Below, in pieces: positions 56,135 to 64,000 of a stretch of 64,000 bases of DNA. The stretch lies in contig NZ_CP045429.1 of assembly GCF_005886805.2 (NCBI RefSeq), positions 2,636,501-2,700,500 of the forward strand, read 5' to 3'. Every line of letters begins with the position of its first letter. Position 1 is the stretch's first letter. The position numbers were made by a program, and so were the translations under genes. This stretch comes from Pseudoalteromonas rubra (GTDB lineage Bacteria > Pseudomonadota > Gammaproteobacteria > Enterobacterales > Alteromonadaceae). The notes under the pieces are model-generated. The model saw nothing but the letters and a program-made list of their open reading frames with translations, searched no databases and had not been told where the DNA came from.

Positions 56135-56156
56135 GGTCTGCCGGCTTGATAGAAGA
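56115..56156. terminator. 17-bp perfect stem between convergent genes
   Basis: TCTTCTATCAAGCCGGC at 56115-56131 and GCCGGCTTGATAGAAGA at 56140-56156 pair perfectly with an 8-nt loop that contains the stop codon of the small membrane protein. It is probably a bidirectional terminator without a T-run. Confidence 0.7.
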
Positions 56157-56172
56157 TAAAGTGTTGCTGTAT

Positions 56173-57309
56173 TTATAAACCGAACACCACTTTTTCACTT
56201 TTCAGCATTCTGCTACTCAGGTAAGTGAACAGCCCAAACAATGCCAAAGTAGACGCCGACGCCACTGCCAGCGGTGCCAATGGTAAGGCGTTACCTTTGA
56301 TCAGTTCAATCATCGCGTACTGCTGTGCAGCAATCGGCAACCATTGAATTGTCTCCGTGGCGATATCGTAGCTGGTCATCATACTCAGGCCCACTGGTAC
56401 CATCAGTACCATAGTGACGTAGGACTGTGCCTCTTTAAACGACTTTGCCATAAAAGAGACGAAGATAAGCATACTGGCAGACATGAGTGCGATTGGAATA
56501 CCGATGATCAGGCTAACCACCATGAAGCGCTGATCCAGGGTAATACTAAATCCCAGCTGCTCCCAGGCCACCATGGCATAAGCAAACTTTGATACGATCA
56601 GCACCAGGGCCAGACCCAGAACCGAAAAAGTCGCAATCGCGGCAACTTTGGCCAGCACAATCTGCATACTACTGAGCGGATGACTGAGCAATAGTGCCAG
56701 TGAATTACGTTCACGCTCGCCTGCACTGGTATCTATGCCTAAGTTCATCGCAGAATAAAAAACCGCAATGATAATAGACAAAGTGACAATTCCCAGAAAC
56801 AAACCGCCTTTGGCATCTGGCGTGGCCTGATCCTGCGTTTGTACATCCAGGGCACGCATCAACCCCGGATCAATCCCCCTAGCCACCAAACGTAATCCCG
56901 CTACTTCGCTGTTATACCTTAGCAATGCCGTTTCCAGTCGCCGGACCGACTTTATCAGCTTGCTATCAGACTTATCAGCAACAATCACCACTGTTGCACT
57001 GCGACCTGTCGCCATATCCTGTTGATATGCGTCATCAATCTCCAGGTGGATAGGTTTTGTATCAGCTTCATCACTGTGGCTTATGTCGACACTGTCAAGA
57101 TACTGCACGAGATTAGGTGCACGTTCAGCACCAGAAATGGTGATCTTAAGTGCTTCAGGTGAAGCCATTTGTTGTAACAGTATTGAAAACAGCAAACACA
57201 TCACGATCGGCGCGCCAAACGCATAATAAAGCCCGGCCATGACCGAACGTTTATCGCGATACGCATCCAGTAGCTCTTTCTTGAACAGGATATTGACTTG
57301 CTTCATCAT
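56173..57309 (-). CDS. ABC-2-type transporter permease (NatB-like)
   Basis: A 378-aa permease. A short cytoplasmic N-terminus is followed by one TM helix (about residues 22-45, AGLYYAFGAPIVMCLLFSILL) and a large extracytoplasmic domain of about 120 residues. Five further TM helices lie in the C-terminal half (starting GLFLGIVTLSIIIAVFYSAMNLG). The AGERERNSLALLLSHPLS segment is characteristic of NatB-type exporters. Its start overlaps the ATPase stop by 4 nt. Such pairs export sodium or other small molecules in different bacteria, and the substrate here is unknown. Confidence 0.88.
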   Translation of the reverse strand: MMKQVNILFKKELLDAYRDKRSVMAGLYYAFGAPIVMCLLFSILLQQMASPEALKITISGAERAPNLVQYLDSVDISHSDEADTKPIHLEIDDAYQQDMATGRSATVVIVADKSDSKLIKSVRRLETALLRYNSEVAGLRLVARGIDPGLMRALDVQTQDQATPDAKGGLFLGIVTLSIIIAVFYSAMNLGIDTSAGERERNSLALLLSHPLSSMQIVLAKVAAIATFSVLGLALVLIVSKFAYAMVAWEQLGFSITLDQRFMVVSLIIGIPIALMSASMLIFVSFMAKSFKEAQSYVTMVLMVPVGLSMMTSYDIATETIQWLPIAAQQYAMIELIKGNALPLAPLAVASASTLALFGLFTYLSSRMLKSEKVVFGL

Positions 57310-58040
57310 GCCGCTATCCCCTCGTCACTGCCGATCAGAGCAATAAAAGCCTCTTCCAGGCTCGATTTGGCCGTTTGTTCACACAACTGCGTAGGTGTGC
57401 CTTGCGCAACCACTTTGCCTTTTGCCATGACCACCACATGATCACACAGGGCTGCCACCTCCTGCATCACATGGCTGGAAAACAACACGCAATGTCCCTG
57501 AGCCTTGAGCATCAATAATAACTCTCTGAGTACACGGGTACTCATAACATCCAGACCGCGTGTTGGTTCATCAAGAATGATGTTGCGTGGCTGATGAACG
57601 ATTGCCTGCGCAAGTGCCGTTTTCATTCGCTGGCCCTGGGAAAAGCCCTGACAGCGCCTGTCAGCAATGTCCATCATTTGCAACTGCTCAATCACGCGTT
57701 GCGTAGCCGATATGGCCTGTGATTTGGCCATCCCGCTCAGCTCGGCATAAAACTGAATATACTCTCTGGGTGTCAAGCGTTCATACAAACCACACGGGTC
57801 CGGAAACAAACCAAGCTGCTGCTTGGCTGCCATGGGATCCTCATGAACTTTAATCCCGTCTATTTCTGCGTATCCCTGATCTGCCTGTAATAATCCAAAC
57901 ACTGTCCTCAGACAGGTTGTTTTGCCTGCACCATTGGGGCCAAGCAACCCAGTGATCTGGCCATTCTCTGCACTGAAACTCAGTCCGTCCAGCGCATTCA
58001 CCGACGCGATTTGTTTTTGTAGATTATGCACAGTGATCAT
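57306..58040 (-). CDS. ABC transporter ATP-binding protein (NatA-like)
   Basis: A 244-aa ATPase with Walker A LLGPNGAGKTTCLRTVFGLL (about residues 31-50). The signature GFSQGQRMKTALAQAIVHQP departs from canonical LSGGQ as in NatA-type proteins. Walker B is NIILDEPTRGLDV and the H-loop is VLFSSHVMQEV. It powers the permease encoded by the overlapping downstream gene. The exported alpha/beta hydrolase gene ends 1 nt before its start, so the three form one operon. Confidence 0.93.
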   Translation of the reverse strand: MITVHNLQKQIASVNALDGLSFSAENGQITGLLGPNGAGKTTCLRTVFGLLQADQGYAEIDGIKVHEDPMAAKQQLGLFPDPCGLYERLTPREYIQFYAELSGMAKSQAISATQRVIEQLQMMDIADRRCQGFSQGQRMKTALAQAIVHQPRNIILDEPTRGLDVMSTRVLRELLLMLKAQGHCVLFSSHVMQEVAALCDHVVVMAKGKVVAQGTPTQLCEQTAKSSLEEAFIALIGSDEGIAA

Positions 58041-58041
58041 A

Positions 58042-59535
58042 TTACGGCTCCTCTTTAACTAATACTGGACCATTGGGATTCATAAAATACCGTTTCACTG
58101 CTGTTTTACTCAAACAACTGGCATCCAGTCTCTTTAGTTCACCATGATCAATAAATTCAGCGACCAGTTTGTCAGCACAGCTTTGTGCAGCCACACCATG
58201 TGTTGCTTCTTCGGCAATCAGATGACGCGCATTAGCCATATTTTCCATCGCCAGCTCTGCCCACTCAGGTGGTGTTGCGGGATCTAACCCGCCAGATAAC
58301 AATAACGTTGGTATACTAGTCGTTAATGGTTGATAGAAGGTTTTGTCTACGGCATCAACCTGCCAAACAGGACAGCTTGCATCGAGCGACTCTATCATCA
58401 TGCGACCGAAGTAGGTCGCTGAAAACCGCGCTCGTTCTTGAGGTGTCAGCACAGGCCAGTCCTCACCGCACACAATGGCACTGTGCATACCCATAGCCAG
58501 CGAACCAAACGCCGAATCACTGCCCATCAGGCCCACCAATGGCAAATAGTTTTCTCTGCTAGCTTCGCTAATAGCCAACGGTACCAGAGCGCGCGTAGTA
58601 TGACTGTAAAGCGCCATGCGAACGGCCGAGCGTACTTTACTCTGTGTCAAAACCAGCGGGATGGGTCGATGTGTTCTGGGATGTGGGATCTGAACGATTG
58701 CCGGTTGCGCTTCTAACTGAGTTATTAGAGTTTGATACTGTTGGTCCAGCTTGGGATACTGCTGACGGCAATCTGCTTTTTCAGCACAATCGATAAAAAT
58801 TGCCTGCAATGACTTATCAATGGCTTCACCTATGGCAACCAGACTTTGCTGCATAGGCACTACCCCGTCCAACGTCGCACTTGCCACTGCTTGCGGATAG
58901 CGGCGCATATATTCCTGCGCAATTCGTGTTCCATAAGAAGCGCCAAACAGGTGCAGCTTTTGATATCCCAGTGCCAGTCTCACCGCTTCAAAATCACTGG
59001 CTGCGGCAACCGTCGTAAAATGGCTCAGATCCGTATTGAGTTTCGTTTTACACTTTTGGGTTTCGTCACGGCTATATTCAAAAATAGGCAAAGCATCATC
59101 ATTGAAGGCAAACTGCGCCTCAAGTGGGTCCATGTCACATTGCAACAAGGTGGACTTACCCGTGCCCCGTTGATCCACCAGGATGATATCGCGATCTTCG
59201 CGAGCATATCGTAAGATCCGAGCAAATACGGCTGCAACCTCAATGGCCGACTGGCCCGGGCCTCCTGCAAATGCCAGGATGGCTTCCGATGGATGCACCT
59301 GCTTGATGGCCGGGATCACCGCAAAATGAATCCTGATTTTTTCATCGTTATCCTGTTCTGAAAGAGGTTGTTTAACGCTGCCACACATTAACCTGTCTGC
59401 CAGACCCTTAGTATAACAAGGTGTCAGATTGGCTGTGTCCAACGTAGTCGCGTGACTACCAGGAGCACCAAGCAGACCTAAAGCAATAAGACTGTGCCTG
59501 AACAGTGTGCGGATTCGTCCGCGATAATTGGTCAT
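58042..59535 (-). CDS. Exported alpha/beta hydrolase with TAP-like C-terminal domain
   Basis: A 497-aa secreted hydrolase, probably a prolyl-type aminopeptidase. The start is the ATG at 59535 (MTNYRGRIRTLFRHSLIALG), with AAGGA eight bases before; a longer start would add 21 residues ahead of the signal peptide. The signal region (about residues 9-29) ends GSHA. The oxyanion motif is FAGGPGQS (about 89-96), the nucleophile motif GASYG (Ser200) and the acid LLSGGLDPATPPEWA. THGVAAQSC holds the His. Several Cys suggest periplasmic disulfides. It is first in an operon with a NatAB-like exporter, a recurring order in Alteromonadales, so it may act on or protect against an exported compound. Confidence 0.88.
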   Translation of the reverse strand: MTNYRGRIRTLFRHSLIALGLLGAPGSHATTLDTANLTPCYTKGLADRLMCGSVKQPLSEQDNDEKIRIHFAVIPAIKQVHPSEAILAFAGGPGQSAIEVAAVFARILRYAREDRDIILVDQRGTGKSTLLQCDMDPLEAQFAFNDDALPIFEYSRDETQKCKTKLNTDLSHFTTVAAASDFEAVRLALGYQKLHLFGASYGTRIAQEYMRRYPQAVASATLDGVVPMQQSLVAIGEAIDKSLQAIFIDCAEKADCRQQYPKLDQQYQTLITQLEAQPAIVQIPHPRTHRPIPLVLTQSKVRSAVRMALYSHTTRALVPLAISEASRENYLPLVGLMGSDSAFGSLAMGMHSAIVCGEDWPVLTPQERARFSATYFGRMMIESLDASCPVWQVDAVDKTFYQPLTTSIPTLLLSGGLDPATPPEWAELAMENMANARHLIAEEATHGVAAQSCADKLVAEFIDHGELKRLDASCLSKTAVKRYFMNPNGPVLVKEEP

Positions 59536-59755
59536 TATTCCGTCCTTAATCGCCCTCAAAAAAGGCCATAGATACGTCAAGTCGTTGAAGTATATCACTG
59601 TTAGAACAGCAGTTCCCTAATCATAAACACTCGATTTGTTGCAAAATCACATTCACTTATCTTCAGGAGTGATTTATTTCGTTGTTCTTTTTTTGTCTTT
59701 TGATTTAAAAACTCACTGTGACGAAACGTGACACTAAACACAAAAGGAAACATCA

Positions 59756-60004
59756 ATGAAACTATTTTCAGCGCTGGCGAGCTTCGTTTTAGCCGCAACT
59801 TTAACTTCAATCTCCGCTGTAGCTGATGATGTGCAACAACAAAGCGCACCAGCCAGCCTGATAGCCGAACTGACACAAATGTGTGTTGAATGGGCTCAGG
59901 ATGACGAAGTGGCAACCGATGCGCTACGCCAGTACGTTTTGCAGTGTGTTAACGAAGAGCTAACTGCCAGTGACTATCTGACCGTGACTGAAGTTGACAT
60001 CTGA
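59756..60004 (+). CDS. Small secreted protein
   Basis: An 82-aa protein with a signal peptide (MKLFSALASFVLAATLTSISAVA, cleavage likely after AVA). The mature part of about 59 residues is acidic, DDVQQQSAPASLIAELTQM... with two Cys (CVEWAQDD and QCVNEEL) that could form a disulfide. AAAGGAAA precedes the ATG as a ribosome site. No family was recognised, though size and helical character suit small periplasmic proteins common in this order. It ends 12 bp before a strong terminator, supporting expression. Confidence 0.7.
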   Translation: MKLFSALASFVLAATLTSISAVADDVQQQSAPASLIAELTQMCVEWAQDDEVATDALRQYVLQCVNEELTASDYLTVTEVDI

Positions 60005-60016
60005 TCCTCAAACAGT

Positions 60017-60044
60017 AAAAAGGCCAGCAAAGCTGGCCTTTTTT
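60017..60044. terminator. Bidirectional terminator between the small secreted protein and topA
   Basis: AAAAAGGCCAGC at 60017-60028 and GCTGGCCTTTTT at 60032-60043 form a perfect 12-bp stem with a 3-nt loop and A- and T-runs on either side. It serves both convergent genes. Confidence 0.95.
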
Positions 60045-60076
60045 GTTATCTCTTGCTTGTCACCCAAGCAGACTCA

Positions 60077-62719
60077 TTAAGATTTGGCGCTCTTGCGCTT
60101 TTTCTCTTCTTCGACCCACTTGCCGTTCGCATAAGTCGCTTTCCAGCCTGTGGCTTTGCCTTCCACTTCAGTCATCACGTACTGTGTTTTAGTTTTACGT
60201 GAATATCTGACAACGGCCAGGTTACCATCATTGTCCTGCTCCGGCGCATCCGCCAGATAATAGAACTTAGGCGAGATCCGATCTCTGAAACGCTTTAGCT
60301 CGGCCACTTTTGGTGCACGGGTTTCCCTGGATTTAGGGAATGTATGTGCCGCCAGGAAGATACCAGATGCACCGTCACGCAGCACAAAATAAGCTTCAGA
60401 TTTCTCACAGGGTAGCTCTGGTAAGTGTACCGGATCTTCTTTTGGTGGCGCAGGCTCACCGCTTTTAAGTAGTTTACGTGTGTTCTTACAGTCATCACTG
60501 GTACAATCAAAGTACTTGCCGAAACGACCAGACTTAAGCTGCATATCCGAGCCACACTTATCACATTCAATCACCGGGCCATCATAGCCTTTGATTTTAA
60601 AGCTGCCTTCTTCAATGACGTAACCACTACAACCCGGGTTGTTACCACACACATGCAACTTGCGCTTTTCATCTATCAGATAGGAATCCATCGCGGTTTC
60701 ACAGATAGGACAACGTTTCATCTGTCTCAGGCTTTCAGTTTCTGCGTCTTCAACATCAGCATCAACCGCTTCATCTCCGGGGATCAGGTTCATCGTGGTG
60801 GTACAGCGCTCTTTTGGTGGCAAGTTGTAGCCTGTACAGCCCAGGAATACCCCAGTGGACGCTGTGCGGATCCCCATCTTACGACCACAGGTTGGACAGT
60901 CAATGTCAGTCTCAACCATCACATTCTGGCGCATACCACCTTCCGCTTCTTCTTTACCGGCCAGATCGAGCTGGTTAGAGAAATCAGCGTAAAACTTATC
61001 AAGTACCTGAGTCCAGACTCGATCGCCTTCTGCGATTTCATCCAGGCGGTTTTCCATTTTGGCCGTAAAGTCAAAGTCCATCAGCTCATCGAAGTTTTCG
61101 ATCAAGCGGTCAGTAACTATTTCGCCCATTTTCTCTGCATAAAAGCGGCGGTTTTCTACCCGCACATAGCCACGGTCCTGAATGGTCGAAATAATCGACG
61201 CATACGTTGAAGGACGACCAATGCCACGCTTTTCGAGCTCTTTAACCAGACTTGCTTCGCTGAAACGCGCCGGTGGCTTGGTAAAGTGCTGCTTCGGATC
61301 AAGTGCCTGCAACTGAACGATGTCACCCACTGCCACAGCGGGTAACGCCTGCTCTTCTTCATTTTTCTTACGGACTGCTGGCTGAACGCGTGTCCAACCG
61401 TCAAAACGTAACACACGGCCACGTGCCTTAAGTGTGTAATCGCCTGCACCTACGGTGATATTGGTCAGGTCATACTCTGCTGGGGTCATTTGACATGCCA
61501 CAAACTGACGCCAGATAAGCTCATAGAGCTTCTTAGCGTCGGCATCTACGCCCTCAACATGGCCAGAAAGGATGTTCACATCTGAAGGACGAATTGCTTC
61601 GTGCGCTTCCTGTGCATTGTCTTTCGCACTGTATTTAATGGGGGCACCCGGCAAGTACTTATCGCCAAAGTTATCCTGAATATAGCCACGTGCCATTTCA
61701 ACCGCATCATTCGATAAGTTGGTTGAGTCAGTACGCATATAGGTAATGTAACCCGCTTCGTACAAACGCTGTGCCAGCATCATGGTCTTTTTAACACCAT
61801 AACCCAAGCGGGTGCTGGCGGCCTGTTGCATGGTTGACGTAATAAAAGGTGCACTCGGGCGGCTCTTACTGGGTTTCTCTTCAACCTTAACAACCTGATA
61901 CTGCGCTTTTTGCAGTTCAGTAACGGCTTTATTGGCTTGCGTTTCGTTCAGCGGCTTAAACGCTTCACCCTGATATTTAGTCACAGCAAAACGAACATCC
62001 TGCTCTGCCAGTGCGGTATCTGCGTGAATATCCCAGAATTCTTCCGGAATAAAGGCTTTGATTTCACGTTCACGTTCAACCAGCAAGCGTACCGCCACAG
62101 ACTGAACACGACCCGCTGACAATCCACGCGCGACTTTTTGCCATAGCAAAGGTGACACCATAAAGCCAACCACGCGGTCCAAAAAGCGTCGTGCCTGCTG
62201 CGCATACACCATGTCCGTGTTTAGCTGACCCGGTGCCTCAAACGCCTGTGTGATGGCATTTTTGGTGATTTCGTTAAATACAACACGTTTGTATTTACTT
62301 GCATCGGCACCAATCACTTCTTCCAGGTGCCATGCGATGGCCTCTCCCTCTCTATCCAAATCGGTTGCGAGATAGATGGTGTCGGCATTTTCTGCGAGCT
62401 TGGCCAGCTCCTGAACCACTTTTTCTTTGCCAGGTAACACTTCATAGTGCGGCTCCCAGCCCTTTTCCGGGTCTATCCCCATCCGGGCAACCAAGTTCGC
62501 GTAATCTTTCTTTTTTCTGTACTCAGCTTTTTCCTCTGGCGACATTTTTCTCACTTCAGCAGGAGATTTAGTTGCCAGACCTTTGGTTTTGCCTGCGCCT
62601 GAGGTAGGAAGATCACGGATATGACCGACACTGGATTTCACAATGTAGTCTTTACCCAGGTACTTATTGATAGTTTTTGCCTTTGCGGGAGACTCTACGA
62701 TTACTAGCGATTTGCCCAT
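60077..62719 (-). CDS. topA: DNA topoisomerase I
   Basis: Type IA topoisomerase that relaxes negative supercoils. The 880-aa protein has the Toprim domain (about residues 1-145: [16 protein letters not shown] and [15 protein letters not shown] with the acidic metal site). [13 protein letters not shown] holds the catalytic Tyr327. The C-terminus has three zinc-finger domains (CPTCGRKMG..., CPICETAMD..., [10 protein letters not shown]...). RFGKYFDC and further ribbon-like sequence follow. E. coli TopA is 865 aa. It is a single gene between two terminators. Confidence 0.97.
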   Translation of the reverse strand: MGKSLVIVESPAKAKTINKYLGKDYIVKSSVGHIRDLPTSGAGKTKGLATKSPAEVRKMSPEEKAEYRKKKDYANLVARMGIDPEKGWEPHYEVLPGKEKVVQELAKLAENADTIYLATDLDREGEAIAWHLEEVIGADASKYKRVVFNEITKNAITQAFEAPGQLNTDMVYAQQARRFLDRVVGFMVSPLLWQKVARGLSAGRVQSVAVRLLVEREREIKAFIPEEFWDIHADTALAEQDVRFAVTKYQGEAFKPLNETQANKAVTELQKAQYQVVKVEEKPSKSRPSAPFITSTMQQAASTRLGYGVKKTMMLAQRLYEAGYITYMRTDSTNLSNDAVEMARGYIQDNFGDKYLPGAPIKYSAKDNAQEAHEAIRPSDVNILSGHVEGVDADAKKLYELIWRQFVACQMTPAEYDLTNITVGAGDYTLKARGRVLRFDGWTRVQPAVRKKNEEEQALPAVAVGDIVQLQALDPKQHFTKPPARFSEASLVKELEKRGIGRPSTYASIISTIQDRGYVRVENRRFYAEKMGEIVTDRLIENFDELMDFDFTAKMENRLDEIAEGDRVWTQVLDKFYADFSNQLDLAGKEEAEGGMRQNVMVETDIDCPTCGRKMGIRTASTGVFLGCTGYNLPPKERCTTTMNLIPGDEAVDADVEDAETESLRQMKRCPICETAMDSYLIDEKRKLHVCGNNPGCSGYVIEEGSFKIKGYDGPVIECDKCGSDMQLKSGRFGKYFDCTSDDCKNTRKLLKSGEPAPPKEDPVHLPELPCEKSEAYFVLRDGASGIFLAAHTFPKSRETRAPKVAELKRFRDRISPKFYYLADAPEQDNDGNLAVVRYSRKTKTQYVMTEVEGKATGWKATYANGKWVEEEKKRKSAKS

Positions 62720-62937
62720 AGCTGCCTATTTGACTTCTGTCTGGTTGTTGCCCTTCATTGGGCGCGATTAAATATAGGTATATCCACAAATACCTATTGT
62801 TACAAGCTTTTCATTCGATCTTTTCGCCAAGCAGTGATTTTATGAACAATTGTTGCTGTTAATTTACCCAGGCGTATAGATTGCTTGATGGAAAGGGCGA
62901 ATATAGCGGATATAAAAGGAATTTCAAGGGGTAAAGG

Positions 62938-62965
62938 AAAAGGGCCAATGATTTGGCCCTTTTTT
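62938..62965. terminator. Terminator downstream of the large extracellular protein gene
   Basis: AAAAGGGCCAA at 62938-62948 and TTGGCCCTTTT at 62953-62963 form a perfect 11-bp stem with a 4-nt loop, with runs of T on the plus strand and TTTTCC on the minus strand. It is positioned to end the minus-strand gene at 62973. Confidence 0.9.
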
Positions 62966-62972
62966 AAGTCTA

Positions 62973-64000
62973 TTAACCCGCGTCTATAATTTGCATACTT
63001 TTTGAGACAATCGTCGGATCTTGTCCTTCAAACGGCGATGGAATGGTAAACGTAATCGTCAGATTACCCGTTGTCTTACTGTTTGCGGCCGTTTCCCGGG
63101 AGACTTTCACCACGGCTTTTTTGATCCCGTAGATATCATTGGCACTGACAATAGTATTGACTTCACTAATCGAAATTTCCCCATTATCTGCTGTGATACT
63201 GACAGTGGTTCCCGTAGGAAATGCATTACCGAACAGATCTGAATAATAGATCTCGACATCAGCTGACTCAACAATGGTTAAATCAACGACATTCAAATCA
63301 CAGTAATCCTCGTCTTCCGTCTGCTCCAGGCCACTGAAACCATTGATTGTGCCCGTACAGGCGGCACCGCCAATCAAGTTGCTGGCGATGACGAAGCGCG
63401 CGTACGGTACATCGCCTGCGATGATCAACTCCAGATCTCGGCGTACATCAACCAAATCACGCGTACAATGGCCACCTGTCAAAGCTTGTTCACCACATAG
63501 CAGGCCATTATATTTATTGTCTTCACTGGTGTAAGACAGATCGTTGTTGCCATCCAGGTAGGTCTCATTGTGACCGCCATCACTGAACCTGAACGTACAT
63601 TTATGTGCTTCAGCCGCATCATTACAATCTATGGCATCAAATGTGCCATTTTTGTTGTGATCTACAAAGGCTTCCGGTAAGTCAAACGCGCTGAAGAACT
63701 CACCTTCATCAAATATCCCGTTCGTTCTGCTAATATCTGCGCTGCTTTGCTTGTCTATAAAGCTCTCCTGACCTTTAGCAGTGGCCAATACAGTGATCCG
63801 TCCACCTCTGACCACAGGCAACTCAGCAGGTAACGTAACACCATCTACCACCTCGGTCATATCGTTACCATCTTGATCTTGCAAGAAATTACCGTCAGCA
63901 TCGGTATAACGATAGACAGATGGGAAACCATTGATACAGGGAACAGGTTGACCACCATATGTATCACAGACATCGCCAATGGTGTTACGCCAGGTATCTG
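62973..64000 (-). CDS. Large extracellular Ig-like/Ca-binding protein, C-terminal part, cut by window edge
   Basis: The frame stays open to the window edge: upstream residues read DTWRNTIGDVCDTYGGQPVPC, and no start is needed inside the window. About 341 residues are visible. DHNKNGTFDAIDCNDAAEAHKC and DGNNDLSYTSEDNKYNG are acidic Asp/Asn-rich segments like dockerin or thrombospondin-type calcium loops. FGNAFPTGTTVSITADNGEISIS followed by GNLTITFTIPSPFEGQDPTIVSKSMQIIDAG is typical of a Big (bacterial Ig-like) beta-sandwich domain. Multiple Cys are present. It is probably a secreted adhesin-like protein, and a signal peptide would lie off-window. Function unknown. Confidence 0.8.
   Translation of the reverse strand, partial: DTWRNTIGDVCDTYGGQPVPCINGFPSVYRYTDADGNFLQDQDGNDMTEVVDGVTLPAELPVVRGGRITVLATAKGQESFIDKQSSADISRTNGIFDEGEFFSAFDLPEAFVDHNKNGTFDAIDCNDAAEAHKCTFRFSDGGHNETYLDGNNDLSYTSEDNKYNGLLCGEQALTGGHCTRDLVDVRRDLELIIAGDVPYARFVIASNLIGGAACTGTINGFSGLEQTEDEDYCDLNVVDLTIVESADVEIYYSDLFGNAFPTGTTVSITADNGEISISEVNTIVSANDIYGIKKAVVKVSRETAANSKTTGNLTITFTIPSPFEGQDPTIVSKSMQIIDAG

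Noticed and set aside
1..64000. CRISPR array, prophage or insertion sequence
   Set aside because: No regularly spaced repeats, transposase, integrase or phage structural genes were seen.

Overview
The window is a contiguous chromosomal stretch of a marine gammaproteobacterium. Gene order (gltA divergent from sdhCDAB-sucAB; msbA-lpxK-ycaR-kdsB; liuR-liuABCDE-scoAB opposite an mmsA/mmsB valine operon), protein flavour and intermediate G+C all suggest Alteromonadales, most likely Pseudoalteromonas. The genus is an inference from recognition, not from a database search. No rRNA, tRNA, CRISPR array, prophage or insertion sequence was seen. Most of the window is orderly core metabolism.

Layout. 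(1) 1-8294: the TCA-cycle block. sdhCDAB-sucA-sucB run on the minus strand, with sucB cut by the left edge and carrying two near-identical lipoyl domains. gltA diverges on the plus strand. (2) 8427-10877: csdA-csdE and, convergent to them, tcdA, the sulfur-relay and ct6A tRNA-modification set. (3) 10879-18741: an overlapping minus-strand operon msbA-lpxK-ycaR-kdsB-rluA-like-tcdA (lipid A/KDO supply), preceded by comEC, then a DUF2062 membrane protein and a MarC protein. (4) 19000-22371: a very large leucine-rich-repeat lipoprotein. (5) 22706-39067: a branched-chain amino acid catabolic divergon. On the minus strand thiolase-mmsA-acyl-CoA dehydrogenase-enoyl-CoA hydratase-HIBYL-CoA hydrolase-mmsB-SDR degrade valine intermediates. 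On the plus strand liuR-liuABCDE-scoAB degrade leucine through methylcrotonyl-CoA and HMG-CoA to acetoacetate and then acetoacetyl-CoA, the substrate of the thiolase encoded on the other side. Two matching 16-bp palindromes, each overlapping a good -35/-10 promoter, lie in the shared intergenic region and are the likely LiuR operators.

(6) 39468-48350: a BCCT transporter, a DEDDh exonuclease translationally coupled to a cNMP/CBS/DUF294 protein, htpX, a MITE-like repeat, a DUF2987 protein, a Bax-like glucosaminidase and a dGTPase. (7) 48396-55712: the most unusual part. It is a minus-strand three-gene cluster of an uncharacterised His-containing protein, an FAD amine-oxidase-like protein with an insertion and a C-terminal extension, and, 2 nt downstream, a 1229-aa Ser/Thr kinase fused to an AAA ATPase and a long helical repeat region. 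(8) 55889-64000: a small two-TM protein, a NatAB-like ABC exporter with an exported TAP-like alpha/beta hydrolase in one operon, a small secreted protein, topA, and the C-terminal part of a large extracellular protein cut by the right edge.

Terminators are well marked: most transcription units end in a perfect stem followed by a T-run, several serving convergent genes. Four genes appear to start at TTG and one at GTG. Functions are assigned from motifs and family knowledge only.
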